Part shown: in pieces, positions 54,376 through 63,437 of the stretch
Layout of the letters: the number at the start of each line of letters is the position of its first letter
Numbering within the stretch: position 1 is the stretch's first letter
Assembly: GCF_004339745.1 (NCBI RefSeq)
Contig: NZ_SMGP01000003.1
Coordinates: 930,001 to 994,000 of the forward strand
From: Paraburkholderia sp. BL9I2N2
GTDB lineage: Bacteria; Pseudomonadota; Gammaproteobacteria; Burkholderiales; Burkholderiaceae
DNA: 64,000 nucleotides
Reading direction: 5' to 3'
Program-made: the position numbers and the translations under genes
The notes under the pieces: model-generated
The model's database searches: none
Seen by the model: the letters and a program-made list of their open reading frames with translations, nothing else
What the model was told of the DNA's origin: nothing

Positions 54376-54757
54376 ATATGAGGACTCGACGGGCTTCACC
54401 TAAGCATTGCCCAAGACTAAGGGCGTTCCTCGGCCTGGGGTGTCATTCACGTCATCAAGTTCAAGGCCGTCGGGGACGGCAAGCCCAAAGTCGCGGTTCA
54501 GCTTGCCCGGCGCCTGGCCCTGGTCCGCGAGGACAGGATGTGTACGGCGAGCTCGTGCTGGTCTCAATACATCTTGTCCAGTCGATATTTCATGCCCGTC
54601 AGCATCAATTCGGCCGCGCCGGCTGTCAAATGACATAAAGTCGTCCGGACCCAAAGACCAGTCTATAAAGCACAGCGAGCAGTGCTGGACAACAAGTCTT
54701 TTCCTTCAGAGAGTGACGGGCCGACGTTCTCAGGTTCCAGATTGTGATAGGGACGTT
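54376..54757. other. Intergenic stretch after the K+ channel gene
   Basis: Short frames only. A plus-strand segment near 54455-54545 (FKAVGDGKPKVAVQLARRLA) has a coding look but no start and no match. Confidence 0.35.
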
Positions 54758-55249
54758 CTAGCTGACATATTTCGAAGGTGTCCGTTTCATCCCAATCGCC
54801 GTAGACCGGCTGAAGGTGGAGCCGCAGGTGTGCATCACATGACATCGCCCGGGAAGATGTAACCGGTCAAAGTTTTCGCGTTGTTCAGCCCTTCGGTCCG
54901 CGCCAACCCAATCGCTGGTCGGCGCGGGTGCGCTGCTCGCCGCTTCAGACAAAGCGAAGCGCGCTTGCCGCTCCCTGATGAGGATGCCTTGCGCGATGCC
55001 AGCTACGGTTCCGACGGCACAGTTCGACCTGCCCTTGACACCGTGCGGTCCTGTGATTGTCACTACCGTGTCAAAGGACCAGGCTCCATGTGTGTGGACC
55101 CGACTTTCATCGCATGGCAAGGCTCCACCTCGCACGACATACGGTGAAATAACTTCCACATAGACTGTTATGGCGCCCATGGCTAATCTGTCCGTATCGG
55201 ATGCGACGCACTGCCACACCCTTTCACCGCAGACGATAGCTTCCGCCAC
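54758..55249 (-). CDS. Orphan open frame, doubtful
   Basis: A 163-codon frame (VYVEVISPYVVRGGALPCDE; then FDTVVTITGPHGVKGRSNCAV) in a gap between genes. No signal peptide, no known domain and no good Shine-Dalgarno. It may be a decayed gene or chance; it is listed because nothing else explains these 500 bases. Confidence 0.2.
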   Translation of the reverse strand: MAEAIVCGERVWQCVASDTDRLAMGAITVYVEVISPYVVRGGALPCDESRVHTHGAWSFDTVVTITGPHGVKGRSNCAVGTVAGIAQGILIRERQARFALSEAASSAPAPTSDWVGADRRAEQRENFDRLHLPGRCHVMHTCGSTFSRSTAIGMKRTPSKYVS

Positions 55250-55267
55250 TACCGTTAGGGCATCGTC

Positions 55268-56185
55268 ATGGAATCACTTGGAAAATTCACGCTTTACGTC
55301 ACAGCTTTCGTCATCGCCGTGTCGCTGGTCGAAGCTGTCTGGCTTAGCCGGAAAAATCGCATAACCGACACGCCATTCGCATGGCACGAAGTGTGGCTTT
55401 CGCTCGCCGATGTTGTCGGGCGCAAGCTGCTCGCGCTGCTGCCGCTCTCGCTCGCAACCCCCATATTTGCCCTGGCGTGGGAGCATCGCATCTTCACCGT
55501 AGAACTGAACAGCGCTCTGATGGTGCTCACGCTCTTCATCGGCCAGGAATTCTGCTACTACTGGTATCACCGGGCGTCGCATCGCATCCGGTTCTTCTGG
55601 GCGACGCACGCGGTGCACCACTCGCCTAACCAGTTGACCCTTTCCACCGCGTACCGGCTCGGCGTGACGGGCAAGCTGTCGGGCTCGGCGATCTTCTTCG
55701 CGCCGCTCGTATGGCTCGGCGTGCGTCCTGAAGTCGTCCTGCTGACGCTCTTCATCAACCTCATGTATCAATTCTGGCTGCATACCACATGGATTCCGAA
55801 GCTCGGCTGGCTTGAGTATGTTTTCAATACGCCATCCTCGCACCGCGTGCACCATGCATCGAATGTCGATTATCTGGATGCGAACTACGGTGGCGTATTG
55901 ATTATCTTCGACCGGCTGTTCGGCACCTACGTTGAGGAGCGCGCCGACGAACCTTGCCGTTACGGTCTCGTCACGCCGACCACCTCGCGCAATCCGTTCG
56001 TCGTCGAGTTCGAGCACTGGGCGACACTGGTGCGGGACGTAGTGAAGGCAAAGAACGTGTGGACGGCGATCAATCACATTCTCCAGCCGCCTGGCTGGCT
56101 GCCGGACGGCGGCGGCGAAACCACAGATGAACTGCGCCGCAGGAACAAGGCGCCTTGTGGCGAGCGCAAAGTGGCCAATGGCTGA
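55268..56185 (+). CDS. Sterol desaturase / fatty acid hydroxylase-family membrane protein
   Basis: A 305-residue membrane protein with the di-iron histidine boxes of the family: HRASH (residues 101-105), HAVHH (114-118) and HRVHH (192-196), plus HTTWIPKLGWLEYVF. About four membrane segments flank the boxes. Such enzymes use O2 and two irons to hydroxylate or desaturate lipids; the substrate here (hopanoid, fatty acid or other) is unknown. Monocistronic. A wide antisense frame across it is a shadow. Confidence 0.9.
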   Translation: MESLGKFTLYVTAFVIAVSLVEAVWLSRKNRITDTPFAWHEVWLSLADVVGRKLLALLPLSLATPIFALAWEHRIFTVELNSALMVLTLFIGQEFCYYWYHRASHRIRFFWATHAVHHSPNQLTLSTAYRLGVTGKLSGSAIFFAPLVWLGVRPEVVLLTLFINLMYQFWLHTTWIPKLGWLEYVFNTPSSHRVHHASNVDYLDANYGGVLIIFDRLFGTYVEERADEPCRYGLVTPTTSRNPFVVEFEHWATLVRDVVKAKNVWTAINHILQPPGWLPDGGGETTDELRRRNKAPCGERKVANG

Positions 56186-56872
56186 CCATACGTCCACTGA
56201 CGCCTGGATCACCCAGAAGGAACTGTCAGAAAGCAATGGCAAGATGGCTGACATCAACGTGGTGGAAGTCGCCTGGTCCAACCTTGATCAGCCATTACTC
56301 AGGCGTGTGGGTCGCGTTCGACCACGGCAAGATTCAGAAAACCGCAGTTGGGCGACCGCGCAGCAAGGTCAGCGTCAGCGCCTTCTCCGAAAATAGGCCT
56401 GTCGTCGCAACAGGTTTCCTTGTTGCCTCGAAGGTCGGCACAGCCGGAACGGTTCGTTCTTGATGTCGGTGCGAGCGTGGAGCAATCACCCCGCTCTATT
56501 TCGAGTACGGATCGCCATTGACGATTCGAGACTGCACGAAAACGGTCGCTGCGAAACAACTGCGTCGAGCAAGGTATGAACAACCGGAATTGCCGAGAAT
56601 CCGGGGACGCCGCCCGGCCCTGCCGATCCACAGCTAATGCCAAGAAGCGGTTGCGGTGACACGGCGGGTTATCACGGCATTGGCCATATCGACGCGGCCG
56701 ACCGACCCGTCTCACCCCTTTCCTCGCCACGTGGCTCCAGGGCCGCCTTTCGTTTCGTCCGGAGGCGCAGCGGTCATTCGCCTTTGGCCCTGCTGCCCGG
56801 TCATCGGCCAATGCTGTCATTCGAGTCAACGCGCCTTCGTCCGCAGGTTCTAATGCACAACGGCCCTTCGAG
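56186..56872. other. Intergenic stretch of about 690 bases
   Basis: A 205-codon minus-strand frame (56299-56916) overlaps the end of the racemase-like gene and has a random-looking Arg/Cys-rich translation. No gene is accepted here. A short plus-strand run near 56200-56290 (DAWITQKELSESNGKMADIN) could be a gene relic. Confidence 0.35.
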
Positions 56873-58069
56873 TCAGTTTGATGAGCGACAGACACATCCG
56901 TCATTGCCCGGCACATCCGTCACTTCGGTGTCAACGTGAGGCAAGCTCCTCACTAACCGCGGAATCAGTTCCATGACGGGCAGCCGCAGCGATGCTGCCA
57001 GTTCGTCGATCGTTATCGTCTGGTCGCCGTCCTGTCCCAGCAACGTCACGGCACTTCCAGTCCGGGCCTGCTCATTCTCCGTGATGTCGACCACGGTATG
57101 CTGGAACGAACGGCGCCCAAGAATACGAGCCTCCTGTCCGTGCACTATCACGCGGCCAAGCGGCGGCACATGATTCAGCCCATCCCAGAAACCGATCGGC
57201 ACGACACCGATCCGCACACGGCGTTCTATCCGGATCGGTTCCGCATAGCCAATTCCCAGGACCGATCCAGCCGGATGCTCCTGAACGTGAATGATGCGCC
57301 CACGTACCGCGCGCAACATCGGCCGCAGCGGCGCACGCGCCATCCAGTCCGCGTCGAGCGCTCCGTAGAGGAGCCGACCAGGGTCGACCGCCTGATACGC
57401 CAGATGCGGATGCGCGAGCATCACCCGTGAACTCGCCAGCATCGTCGTGACGTTATCGAATCCCGCGGCGCGTGCGTCGGCCAGCGCGGCATCGAACAAG
57501 CCGGCCTGATTACGCGTCACGTCATCGCTCTCCGGCGAACTCAGATGCGTGTACACGCCTTTGAGCCGCACTGTCGACTGAGCGCGCAGTGCCTCGAACG
57601 CGGCTTGCCATTGCGACGGCAGAAAACCGAAGCGCCCGAAGCCCGGGTCGATCTCGAGGAATGCATCGACCGCCACGCCGGCATCGATAAACGCGCGCAG
57701 ACTTTCGTGACTCTGGATCGTCACCGTCAGTCCCAACGCGGCAACCTGCGCCGCATCCTCCGGCAAGGTCGAGGCAAACAGCAGAATGTCGCGATCGATG
57801 CCCGCGTTGCGAATCGCGACGCCCTCTTCCGGACTACCGACGCAAAAGCCATCGACACCCGCTTGCGCCGCCAACTGCGCAACCTTCGCGGCACCGAACC
57901 CGAATCCGTCGCCCTTGCAAACGAAGTAGATTTTGGTGGTTCGTCCCACCTGTTCACGCGCGACGGCCAGATTCGCGGCGATGGCGCCATAGTCGAGCTC
58001 GGCCCAACTGGGACGCAGCAAGCGCACACGTTGAGTATCGAGGACTGACTCAGGGATTGAAGCGGACAT
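56873..58069 (-). CDS. Alanine-racemase-like PLP (fold type III) protein
   Basis: A 398-residue protein of the alanine racemase fold. Lys52 in VCKGDGFGFG is the PLP lysine, EIDPGFGRFG is the helix that normally reads KxDTGMxRLG, and GIGYAEPIRI has the catalytic tyrosine. The lysine that is carbamylated in true Alr is Glu here, so the substrate or metal/charge state may differ. ATG 58069 has AGGGG upstream. It follows hyuB by 20 bases and ends the hyu operon, suggesting a racemase for a hydrolysis product such as an N-substituted or D-amino acid. Confidence 0.85.
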   Translation of the reverse strand: MSASIPESVLDTQRVRLLRPSWAELDYGAIAANLAVAREQVGRTTKIYFVCKGDGFGFGAAKVAQLAAQAGVDGFCVGSPEEGVAIRNAGIDRDILLFASTLPEDAAQVAALGLTVTIQSHESLRAFIDAGVAVDAFLEIDPGFGRFGFLPSQWQAAFEALRAQSTVRLKGVYTHLSSPESDDVTRNQAGLFDAALADARAAGFDNVTTMLASSRVMLAHPHLAYQAVDPGRLLYGALDADWMARAPLRPMLRAVRGRIIHVQEHPAGSVLGIGYAEPIRIERRVRIGVVPIGFWDGLNHVPPLGRVIVHGQEARILGRRSFQHTVVDITENEQARTGSAVTLLGQDGDQTITIDELAASLRLPVMELIPRLVRSLPHVDTEVTDVPGNDGCVCRSSN

Positions 58070-58089
58070 AGTCAAAGCCCCTGTCGTGG

Positions 58090-59940
58090 TCAGAGTAGTT
58101 TGCCGATAGCCGTAGCATCGGCGCCGGTCGATTGCAGAAACAGCGCCTCCTGTCTCGCGACGCGCTCCTGCCAGGAAAGCGTCTGGAGAAGCCCCCGCAT
58201 CTCGGCGGTGCGGCGCTCGTCGACGCCGCGCCCCGCGCCTTCTAGCACGACTCCGTACACTTCACGCGCCAGCTGCTCCGTGATGCGATCGTCAAGCACG
58301 TCCTCGCGCACGGCCTGCGGCGAACGTGTCAACGGATCGCCATGACCTGCGCCGCCCGCCGCGATATGGCAGAAACGATCGCCCTTGCGAAGTGCGGTCA
58401 CCGTGCTCGGCATGGTCGGCAGCAACGTGCTTTGACCGTCGCGGGTCAGCAGATTGAGCGACGGCGATCCGCTCAGGCCGCCGTGCGAGCCCGACGGCCG
58501 ATGTGCGCGCCGGTCCGAGCGCAGTCCGAGCAACGCGTGGTCGCTGCGCAATTCATAAGCGCGGCGCATTGCAAGGCCGCCGCGATGCCGGCCCGCGCCG
58601 CCGGAGTTGGTAACGAATCCATACTCGGTGATCTTGAGCGGCAGACGCGCCTCGATCAATTCGACCGGCTGGTTCGACAGATTGCCGAGTGGATTCGCAA
58701 TGCCTTCGCAGCCGTCGGTACGGCCACCGCCCCAACTTCCAAGAACGCCGTCGGTAATCAACCAGTTGCCGCGCCCGCCGCCCTTGCCATCCGAGCTACG
58801 GCCCGAAATCGACACGACCGACGGACCGCCCTCACCGAGCGCCGGAATCGTATCCGGCACGATCTGCGCGAATGCGCCTTGCAACACATCGAACATGCGG
58901 TAAGCGATGATCCCGCGCGCCGCGCATGCGGCCGGTTCCACCGGATTCACAATCGAGCCGCTTTCCGCGTACACCTGCACGGGCCGCGAAAACCCCTCAC
59001 AGTTCGGCACATCGACACCAATCGCACAACGCACCGCCGCGTACGCGACCGATTGCGTGGTCGCGAACGGACCGTTGATCGCGCCCTGCACCTGCGCGTC
59101 AGTCCCAGTCCAGTCGATGCTGACCGTGTCGTCCGCCACAGTGACCTTGACGCGAAACGCGATCGGCACGGGCATATCGCCCAGACCGTCGATGAAATCC
59201 TCGTAACGGTATTCACCGTTCGGCATCGTGCTGATAGCCTGGCGCGTCAGGCGCTCCGCGTAATCGTGCAGCGCTTCGACCAGCCGTCCGAAACCGTCCG
59301 CGCCGTATTTGTCGAGCAACTGCACAAGCCCCCGCTCACCGGCCTTGCACGAGGCCACCTGCGCGCGCAGATCGCCGCGCAATTGAACCGGCATGCGCGA
59401 GTTCGTCTCCAGCAGCGTGACGAGCGCGTCGTTGACAGCGCCTGCATCGCACAGCTTCATCAACGGAATCCGCAGACCTTCCTGATAGATTTCCGTCGCG
59501 CCGATCGCCATGCTGCCCGGCGCCATGCCGCCGATATCGGCGTGGTGGACGATGGTCGCAACATAGCCTTCGATATGCGATTCGTAAAAAACCGGCTGAA
59601 TCAGATACACGTCCGGCAGATGCATGCCGCCCGACGTGTACGGGTCGTTCATGATGTAGATGTCGCCGGGCTTGCCGGCCGTGCCGAAGCGGCTCACTAC
59701 GTTATCCATCGCGGCCGGAAACGCGCCGAGGTGAATCGGCAAGGTCAGGCCCTGCGCGATCACGCGGCCGGCGCGGTCGAACACCGCGGTGGAGAAGTCC
59801 ATCGAATCGCGCACGATCGGCGAATAGGCAGTGCGTAGCACGACAAGCGCCATTTCGTCAGCAATCGAGCCGAGCGCGTTCTTGACGATTTCGAGTGTGA
59901 TGGCATCGGTGCCCGCCGAGGCGGCCTGCTGGGTATTCAT
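58090..59940 (-). CDS. hyuB: Hydantoinase B / oxoprolinase-family beta subunit
   Basis: A 616-residue HyuB: TLEIVKNALGSIADEMALVVLRTAYSPIVRDSMDFS at the N-terminus, IYIMNDPYTSGGMHLPDV and HHADIGGMAPGS with the metal-binding His/Asp, and GGAGRHRGGLAMRRAYEL in the C-terminal half. With HyuA it hydrolyses a cyclic amide (hydantoin, 5-oxoproline or N-methylhydantoin) at the cost of ATP. ATGA overlap with hyuA at 59937-59940 fixes the start; the frame open to 60408 is a shadow beyond it. Confidence 0.92.
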   Translation of the reverse strand: MNTQQAASAGTDAITLEIVKNALGSIADEMALVVLRTAYSPIVRDSMDFSTAVFDRAGRVIAQGLTLPIHLGAFPAAMDNVVSRFGTAGKPGDIYIMNDPYTSGGMHLPDVYLIQPVFYESHIEGYVATIVHHADIGGMAPGSMAIGATEIYQEGLRIPLMKLCDAGAVNDALVTLLETNSRMPVQLRGDLRAQVASCKAGERGLVQLLDKYGADGFGRLVEALHDYAERLTRQAISTMPNGEYRYEDFIDGLGDMPVPIAFRVKVTVADDTVSIDWTGTDAQVQGAINGPFATTQSVAYAAVRCAIGVDVPNCEGFSRPVQVYAESGSIVNPVEPAACAARGIIAYRMFDVLQGAFAQIVPDTIPALGEGGPSVVSISGRSSDGKGGGRGNWLITDGVLGSWGGGRTDGCEGIANPLGNLSNQPVELIEARLPLKITEYGFVTNSGGAGRHRGGLAMRRAYELRSDHALLGLRSDRRAHRPSGSHGGLSGSPSLNLLTRDGQSTLLPTMPSTVTALRKGDRFCHIAAGGAGHGDPLTRSPQAVREDVLDDRITEQLAREVYGVVLEGAGRGVDERRTAEMRGLLQTLSWQERVARQEALFLQSTGADATAIGKLL

Positions 59941-62060
59941 GCGGATTGCTCCAGAAACGTGATGACAATGTTTTCGTGGGCATCGACGCGCGCGCCGGCA
60001 TTCGGCGGCACGACGCAGGTCGAGTCGTACTCTTCGACAATCAACGGGCCGCTCATCGGCACGGCGCGCAAATCGGCGCGCGAGATCACCGGGGTGTCGA
60101 TAAAACCGTGGGTCTTGCCGAAATACGCCCGGCGCAGCACCGGCACGCGCGCGCCTGACGAGCTCGCCCGGCTGCCACCGGCGCGTTGCGCGTCGTAGGC
60201 GCGGTTTTTCTGCGAGCGCAGCGAACCGACCGCGCGCAGATTGACGAGCTCGATAACCTCGTCCGCGGACGCGTGCCCGTAGGTGCGTTCGTGTTCCGCA
60301 TGAAACGCGGCAGCAATCGGCGCGATGTCGAGCGGCTGACCGGCACGCCATTCGATCGGCACAGTCAACTCGTAAGCCTGACCCGTGTAGCGCAAATCCA
60401 GCGCACATGTCACGGCGATATCGTCGAAGGCATTGCCCTCGGCCGTCATATCCGCAGTGGCGCGTGCCACCAGGTCTTCGAGAACATTACCCAACTCCAT
60501 CGCGGCGGAGTGATCGAGGCGGCAGAACATCGTCTGCATGAATTCATGTTGCGTCGACGAGAACAGCAGGCCCAGCGCGCTGAACACGCCAGGGCTCGGC
60601 GGCACGATCACCGTCTTCATGTCGAGCAATTCGGCGATCGCGTGGACAATGACCGGCCCGTTGCCGCCGAAGGCGAACAAGGCGAACTCGCGCGGGTCGC
60701 GGCCACGATACGTCGACACGGCTTTCACTGCGCGCGTCATCGTGGAAGCCGCAATCGAGAAGACGCCATAGGCGGCTTCGTACAGATCCGTGTGCGTAGG
60801 CTCGGCGATCTGCGTGCGCATTGCCTCGAGCGACTTCTGCTGGTTGATGCGCAACTCCCCGCCGGCGAGGAACTCCGGATTCAGATAGCCAAGCGTCAGC
60901 ACGGCGTCCGTGAGCGTCGGAATAGTGCCGCCCGCGTCGTAGCACACAGGCCCGGGCACCGAGCCCGCCGAATCCGGGCCGACCTTGACGAGGCCGCCCG
61001 CGTCGATACGCACCAGACTGCCGCCGCCGGCGCCGATCTCCGAGACGTCGATGAACGGCAGCTTCACCGCGTGGCCGCCGCCCTTCACGAGCTTGCTGCT
61101 GACGTTGATTCCCGCGCCAACCTCGTACTCGGTCGTGCGCGCCGGCTCACCCTTCTCGATGATGGCCGCCTTCGCCGTGGTGCCACCCATGTCCACCGTA
61201 ATGCAATCGGCGTAACCCGACGCGGCCGCCACCGAGGCACCCGCGATCACACCGGCCGCCGGACCGGACTCGATGATCATCGCCGGCTTCTGCATGACCA
61301 TGGCCGCGCTCATCACGCCGCCGTTCGAATGCATGATCTGCACGGGACCGGTCATGCCGATGCCGCGTAGCTTGTCGATCAGCGAATGCAGATAGCTGAC
61401 TACCACCGGGCCGAGATACGCATTGACGACGGTCGTGCTGGTGCGTTCGTATTCGCGGATCTCCGGCAGGATTTCATGCGAGCAGGTCAGGTAGACGGCG
61501 TCCCCCAACACGTTGCGCAGCAGATCGCGAATACGGATCTCGTGATCGGGATTCGCATACGCATGAATCAGACTGATCGCTACCGCTTCGATTTTCTCGT
61601 CGGCGATACGTTGCGCGATGTTCAGCACCTGCGCATCGTCGAGCGGCGTGTCGATCGAACCGTCGGCCAATAGCCGCTCGTCGACCTCGTAGCGGTGCCG
61701 GCGTTTCGCGAGCGGCTCCGGTTTCTGATACGCGAGGTTGTAGAGCATCGGCACACGCAGGCGGCCAATCTCGACCACGTCGCGAAAACCGCGCGTGGTG
61801 ATCAGCGCGGTGCGCGCGCCTTTGCCTTCGAGCACGGTATTCGTGGCGACAGTGGTTGCATGAACCAGTTCGGTTATCTGGCGCGGTTGCGCGTCGAGCG
61901 AGGCCAGCAATGCCTGCAAGCCCGCGACGATCGCGATGCCATAGTCCTGAGGCGTGGACGAAACCTTCCTCGTATGAATCACGCCGTCATCGCCGATCAC
62001 GACGATATCAGTGAAGGTCCCACCGATATCGACACCGGCCCGGTAAAGTCTTTCAGTCAT
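59937..62060 (-). CDS. hyuA: Hydantoinase A / oxoprolinase-family alpha subunit (ATPase)
   Basis: A 707-residue HyuA. The ASKHA-type ATPase start GVDIGGTFTDIVVIGDDG is at residues 9-26, followed by LVHATTVATNTVLEGKGART and ITVDMGGTTAKAAIIEKGEP. It activates the ring amide by phosphorylation for the HyuB partner. The acetone-carboxylase alpha family is related, but no gamma subunit is present, so the oxoprolinase/hydantoinase reading is preferred. Whether the substrate is hydantoin, 5-oxoproline or something else is open. Confidence 0.92.
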   Translation of the reverse strand: MTERLYRAGVDIGGTFTDIVVIGDDGVIHTRKVSSTPQDYGIAIVAGLQALLASLDAQPRQITELVHATTVATNTVLEGKGARTALITTRGFRDVVEIGRLRVPMLYNLAYQKPEPLAKRRHRYEVDERLLADGSIDTPLDDAQVLNIAQRIADEKIEAVAISLIHAYANPDHEIRIRDLLRNVLGDAVYLTCSHEILPEIREYERTSTTVVNAYLGPVVVSYLHSLIDKLRGIGMTGPVQIMHSNGGVMSAAMVMQKPAMIIESGPAAGVIAGASVAAASGYADCITVDMGGTTAKAAIIEKGEPARTTEYEVGAGINVSSKLVKGGGHAVKLPFIDVSEIGAGGGSLVRIDAGGLVKVGPDSAGSVPGPVCYDAGGTIPTLTDAVLTLGYLNPEFLAGGELRINQQKSLEAMRTQIAEPTHTDLYEAAYGVFSIAASTMTRAVKAVSTYRGRDPREFALFAFGGNGPVIVHAIAELLDMKTVIVPPSPGVFSALGLLFSSTQHEFMQTMFCRLDHSAAMELGNVLEDLVARATADMTAEGNAFDDIAVTCALDLRYTGQAYELTVPIEWRAGQPLDIAPIAAAFHAEHERTYGHASADEVIELVNLRAVGSLRSQKNRAYDAQRAGGSRASSSGARVPVLRRAYFGKTHGFIDTPVISRADLRAVPMSGPLIVEEYDSTCVVPPNAGARVDAHENIVITFLEQSA

Positions 62061-62085
62061 TACACACCTTACTTGTTAGTCGATG

Positions 62086-62114
62086 CGGCGCAAACGCGCT
62101 GCCGGTTTGCGCCG
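62086..62114 (-). terminator. Strong hairpin between the porin and hyuA
   Basis: CGGCGCAAAC (62086-62095) and GTTTGCGCCG (62105-62114) form a perfect 10-bp stem with a 9-base loop. It lies 16 bases after the porin stop (minus strand) and 26 bases before hyuA. Without a T-tract it may be a partial terminator or an mRNA-end stabiliser that lowers hyu expression relative to the porin. Confidence 0.55.
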
Positions 62115-62129
62115 GTAAAAGCAGTGCTG

Positions 62130-63299
62130 CTAGAACTTGTGCACGAGTCCGACGCTGACCACCGCCTGGTTCTGCCCCGACGAGGGCAGCATGGTCTGAA
62201 TCTGCGAGGCCAGCATGCCGTTAGAAGTCGCCGGCAATGGACCGCCCGTAGGTCGCGGGAAGCCGCCACCGGCCGCGCGCAGATAGATCACTTCCGTGTA
62301 GATGGAGGTGCGCTTGGAGAGAAACTTGTCGACCAGCAGATTGACCTGGTGCCAGTGCACCTGCGTGGGTCCGCCCGGACCGCCGGTGATGTTGTCGCTC
62401 GTGTACGTGTAGGCCATGCCGAAAAACAGCGTCGGATCGAGGGTGAAGCGCGCATTCGCTTCATAGTTGTTGAAGCGGTAGTTGATGCCGCTCGTCAACG
62501 TCGTGCCCACGTTGTTGTAGATCGCGTTGCTGTACATCAGACTCAGCTTGGCCGGTCCGATCACATACGAGGCACCGATGCCCGCAATCTGCTCCCGTTT
62601 GGACGTGATCGGCGCATCACAGCAGGTGATGGCACCGTTGGTGTTCACGTTCGCAGTGGTGTTCACGCCGGGTTCGTCATAGAGCGAATAGGCGGCCGCA
62701 ATCGAAAATGCGCCCAGCGAATAGATGCCGCCTACCGACCACATGCGATTGTTCGCAAAGGCGCCGGGCGCGTTGCTGAAGGCGTACATCGCGGTGCCGG
62801 TGAAGCCCTTGAAGTTCGGCGAGACGTATTTGATCGAGTTATTGACGCGCAGATAGTCGTCGGTATTGTCGTTGTCGTACGGATGCGAAAACATCACGCC
62901 GCCCCACGCGCCGTTGGACGTCATCGTCTGCAAGGTGCCGACAATCGCGTCGTATTGGCGGCCGAACGTCAGCGTGCCGTAGTCCGGATTCGAAAAACCC
63001 ACGAATGCCTGGCGGCCGAACATGCGGTTGTTCTGACCGAGCGCGCCGTTGACCGGGTTAAAGCCGTTCTCCAGCGTGAAGATCGCCTTGGTGCCGCCGC
63101 CGAGGTCTTCGGCGCCTCGCAGCCCCCAGCGGCTGCCGTACTCGCCGTTGCCGGTCAACTGCACCGCGCTATGGCCGCCCTGGTTCGACGAGTAGGTGAT
63201 GGCCTCGTTGATGATCCCGTACAGCGTGACGGAACTCTGCGCATGAACGAAACCGCTCCCGCCCAGCAGAGCCGCCATGATGAATAACTTTTCCTTCAC
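62130..63299 (-). CDS. Outer-membrane porin of the hyu locus
   Basis: A 389-residue porin. GTG 63299 is chosen as start: GGAGAAG lies just upstream and it yields a clean signal peptide (MKEKLFIMAALLGGSGFVHA). The in-frame ATG at 63329 would add ten charged residues. The mature protein begins QSSVTLYGIINEAITY; SRWGLRGAEDLGGGTKAIF and a C-terminal HKF are porin marks. Located between the ABC ATPase gene and hyuA on the same strand, it is likely the outer-membrane entry for the same substrate. Confidence 0.92.
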   Translation of the reverse strand: MKEKLFIMAALLGGSGFVHAQSSVTLYGIINEAITYSSNQGGHSAVQLTGNGEYGSRWGLRGAEDLGGGTKAIFTLENGFNPVNGALGQNNRMFGRQAFVGFSNPDYGTLTFGRQYDAIVGTLQTMTSNGAWGGVMFSHPYDNDNTDDYLRVNNSIKYVSPNFKGFTGTAMYAFSNAPGAFANNRMWSVGGIYSLGAFSIAAAYSLYDEPGVNTTANVNTNGAITCCDAPITSKREQIAGIGASYVIGPAKLSLMYSNAIYNNVGTTLTSGINYRFNNYEANARFTLDPTLFFGMAYTYTSDNITGGPGGPTQVHWHQVNLLVDKFLSKRTSIYTEVIYLRAAGGGFPRPTGGPLPATSNGMLASQIQTMLPSSGQNQAVVSVGLVHKF

Positions 63300-63437
63300 C
63301 GCTCTTCTCCAAACAAGAAATCGCGACACCCCGGTCGGCTAGCGATCGATTGATGATAGCAAATGAATCGATTCACCAAAGATTAAAAAAAATGTCCATA
63401 GGTGGACCGGCTCACTGCTTGACCCGGATCTTCTTCT

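Noticed and set aside
56299..56916. 205-codon minus-strand frame
   Set aside because: Overlaps the end of the racemase-like gene, Cys/Arg-rich random composition, no ribosome binding site.
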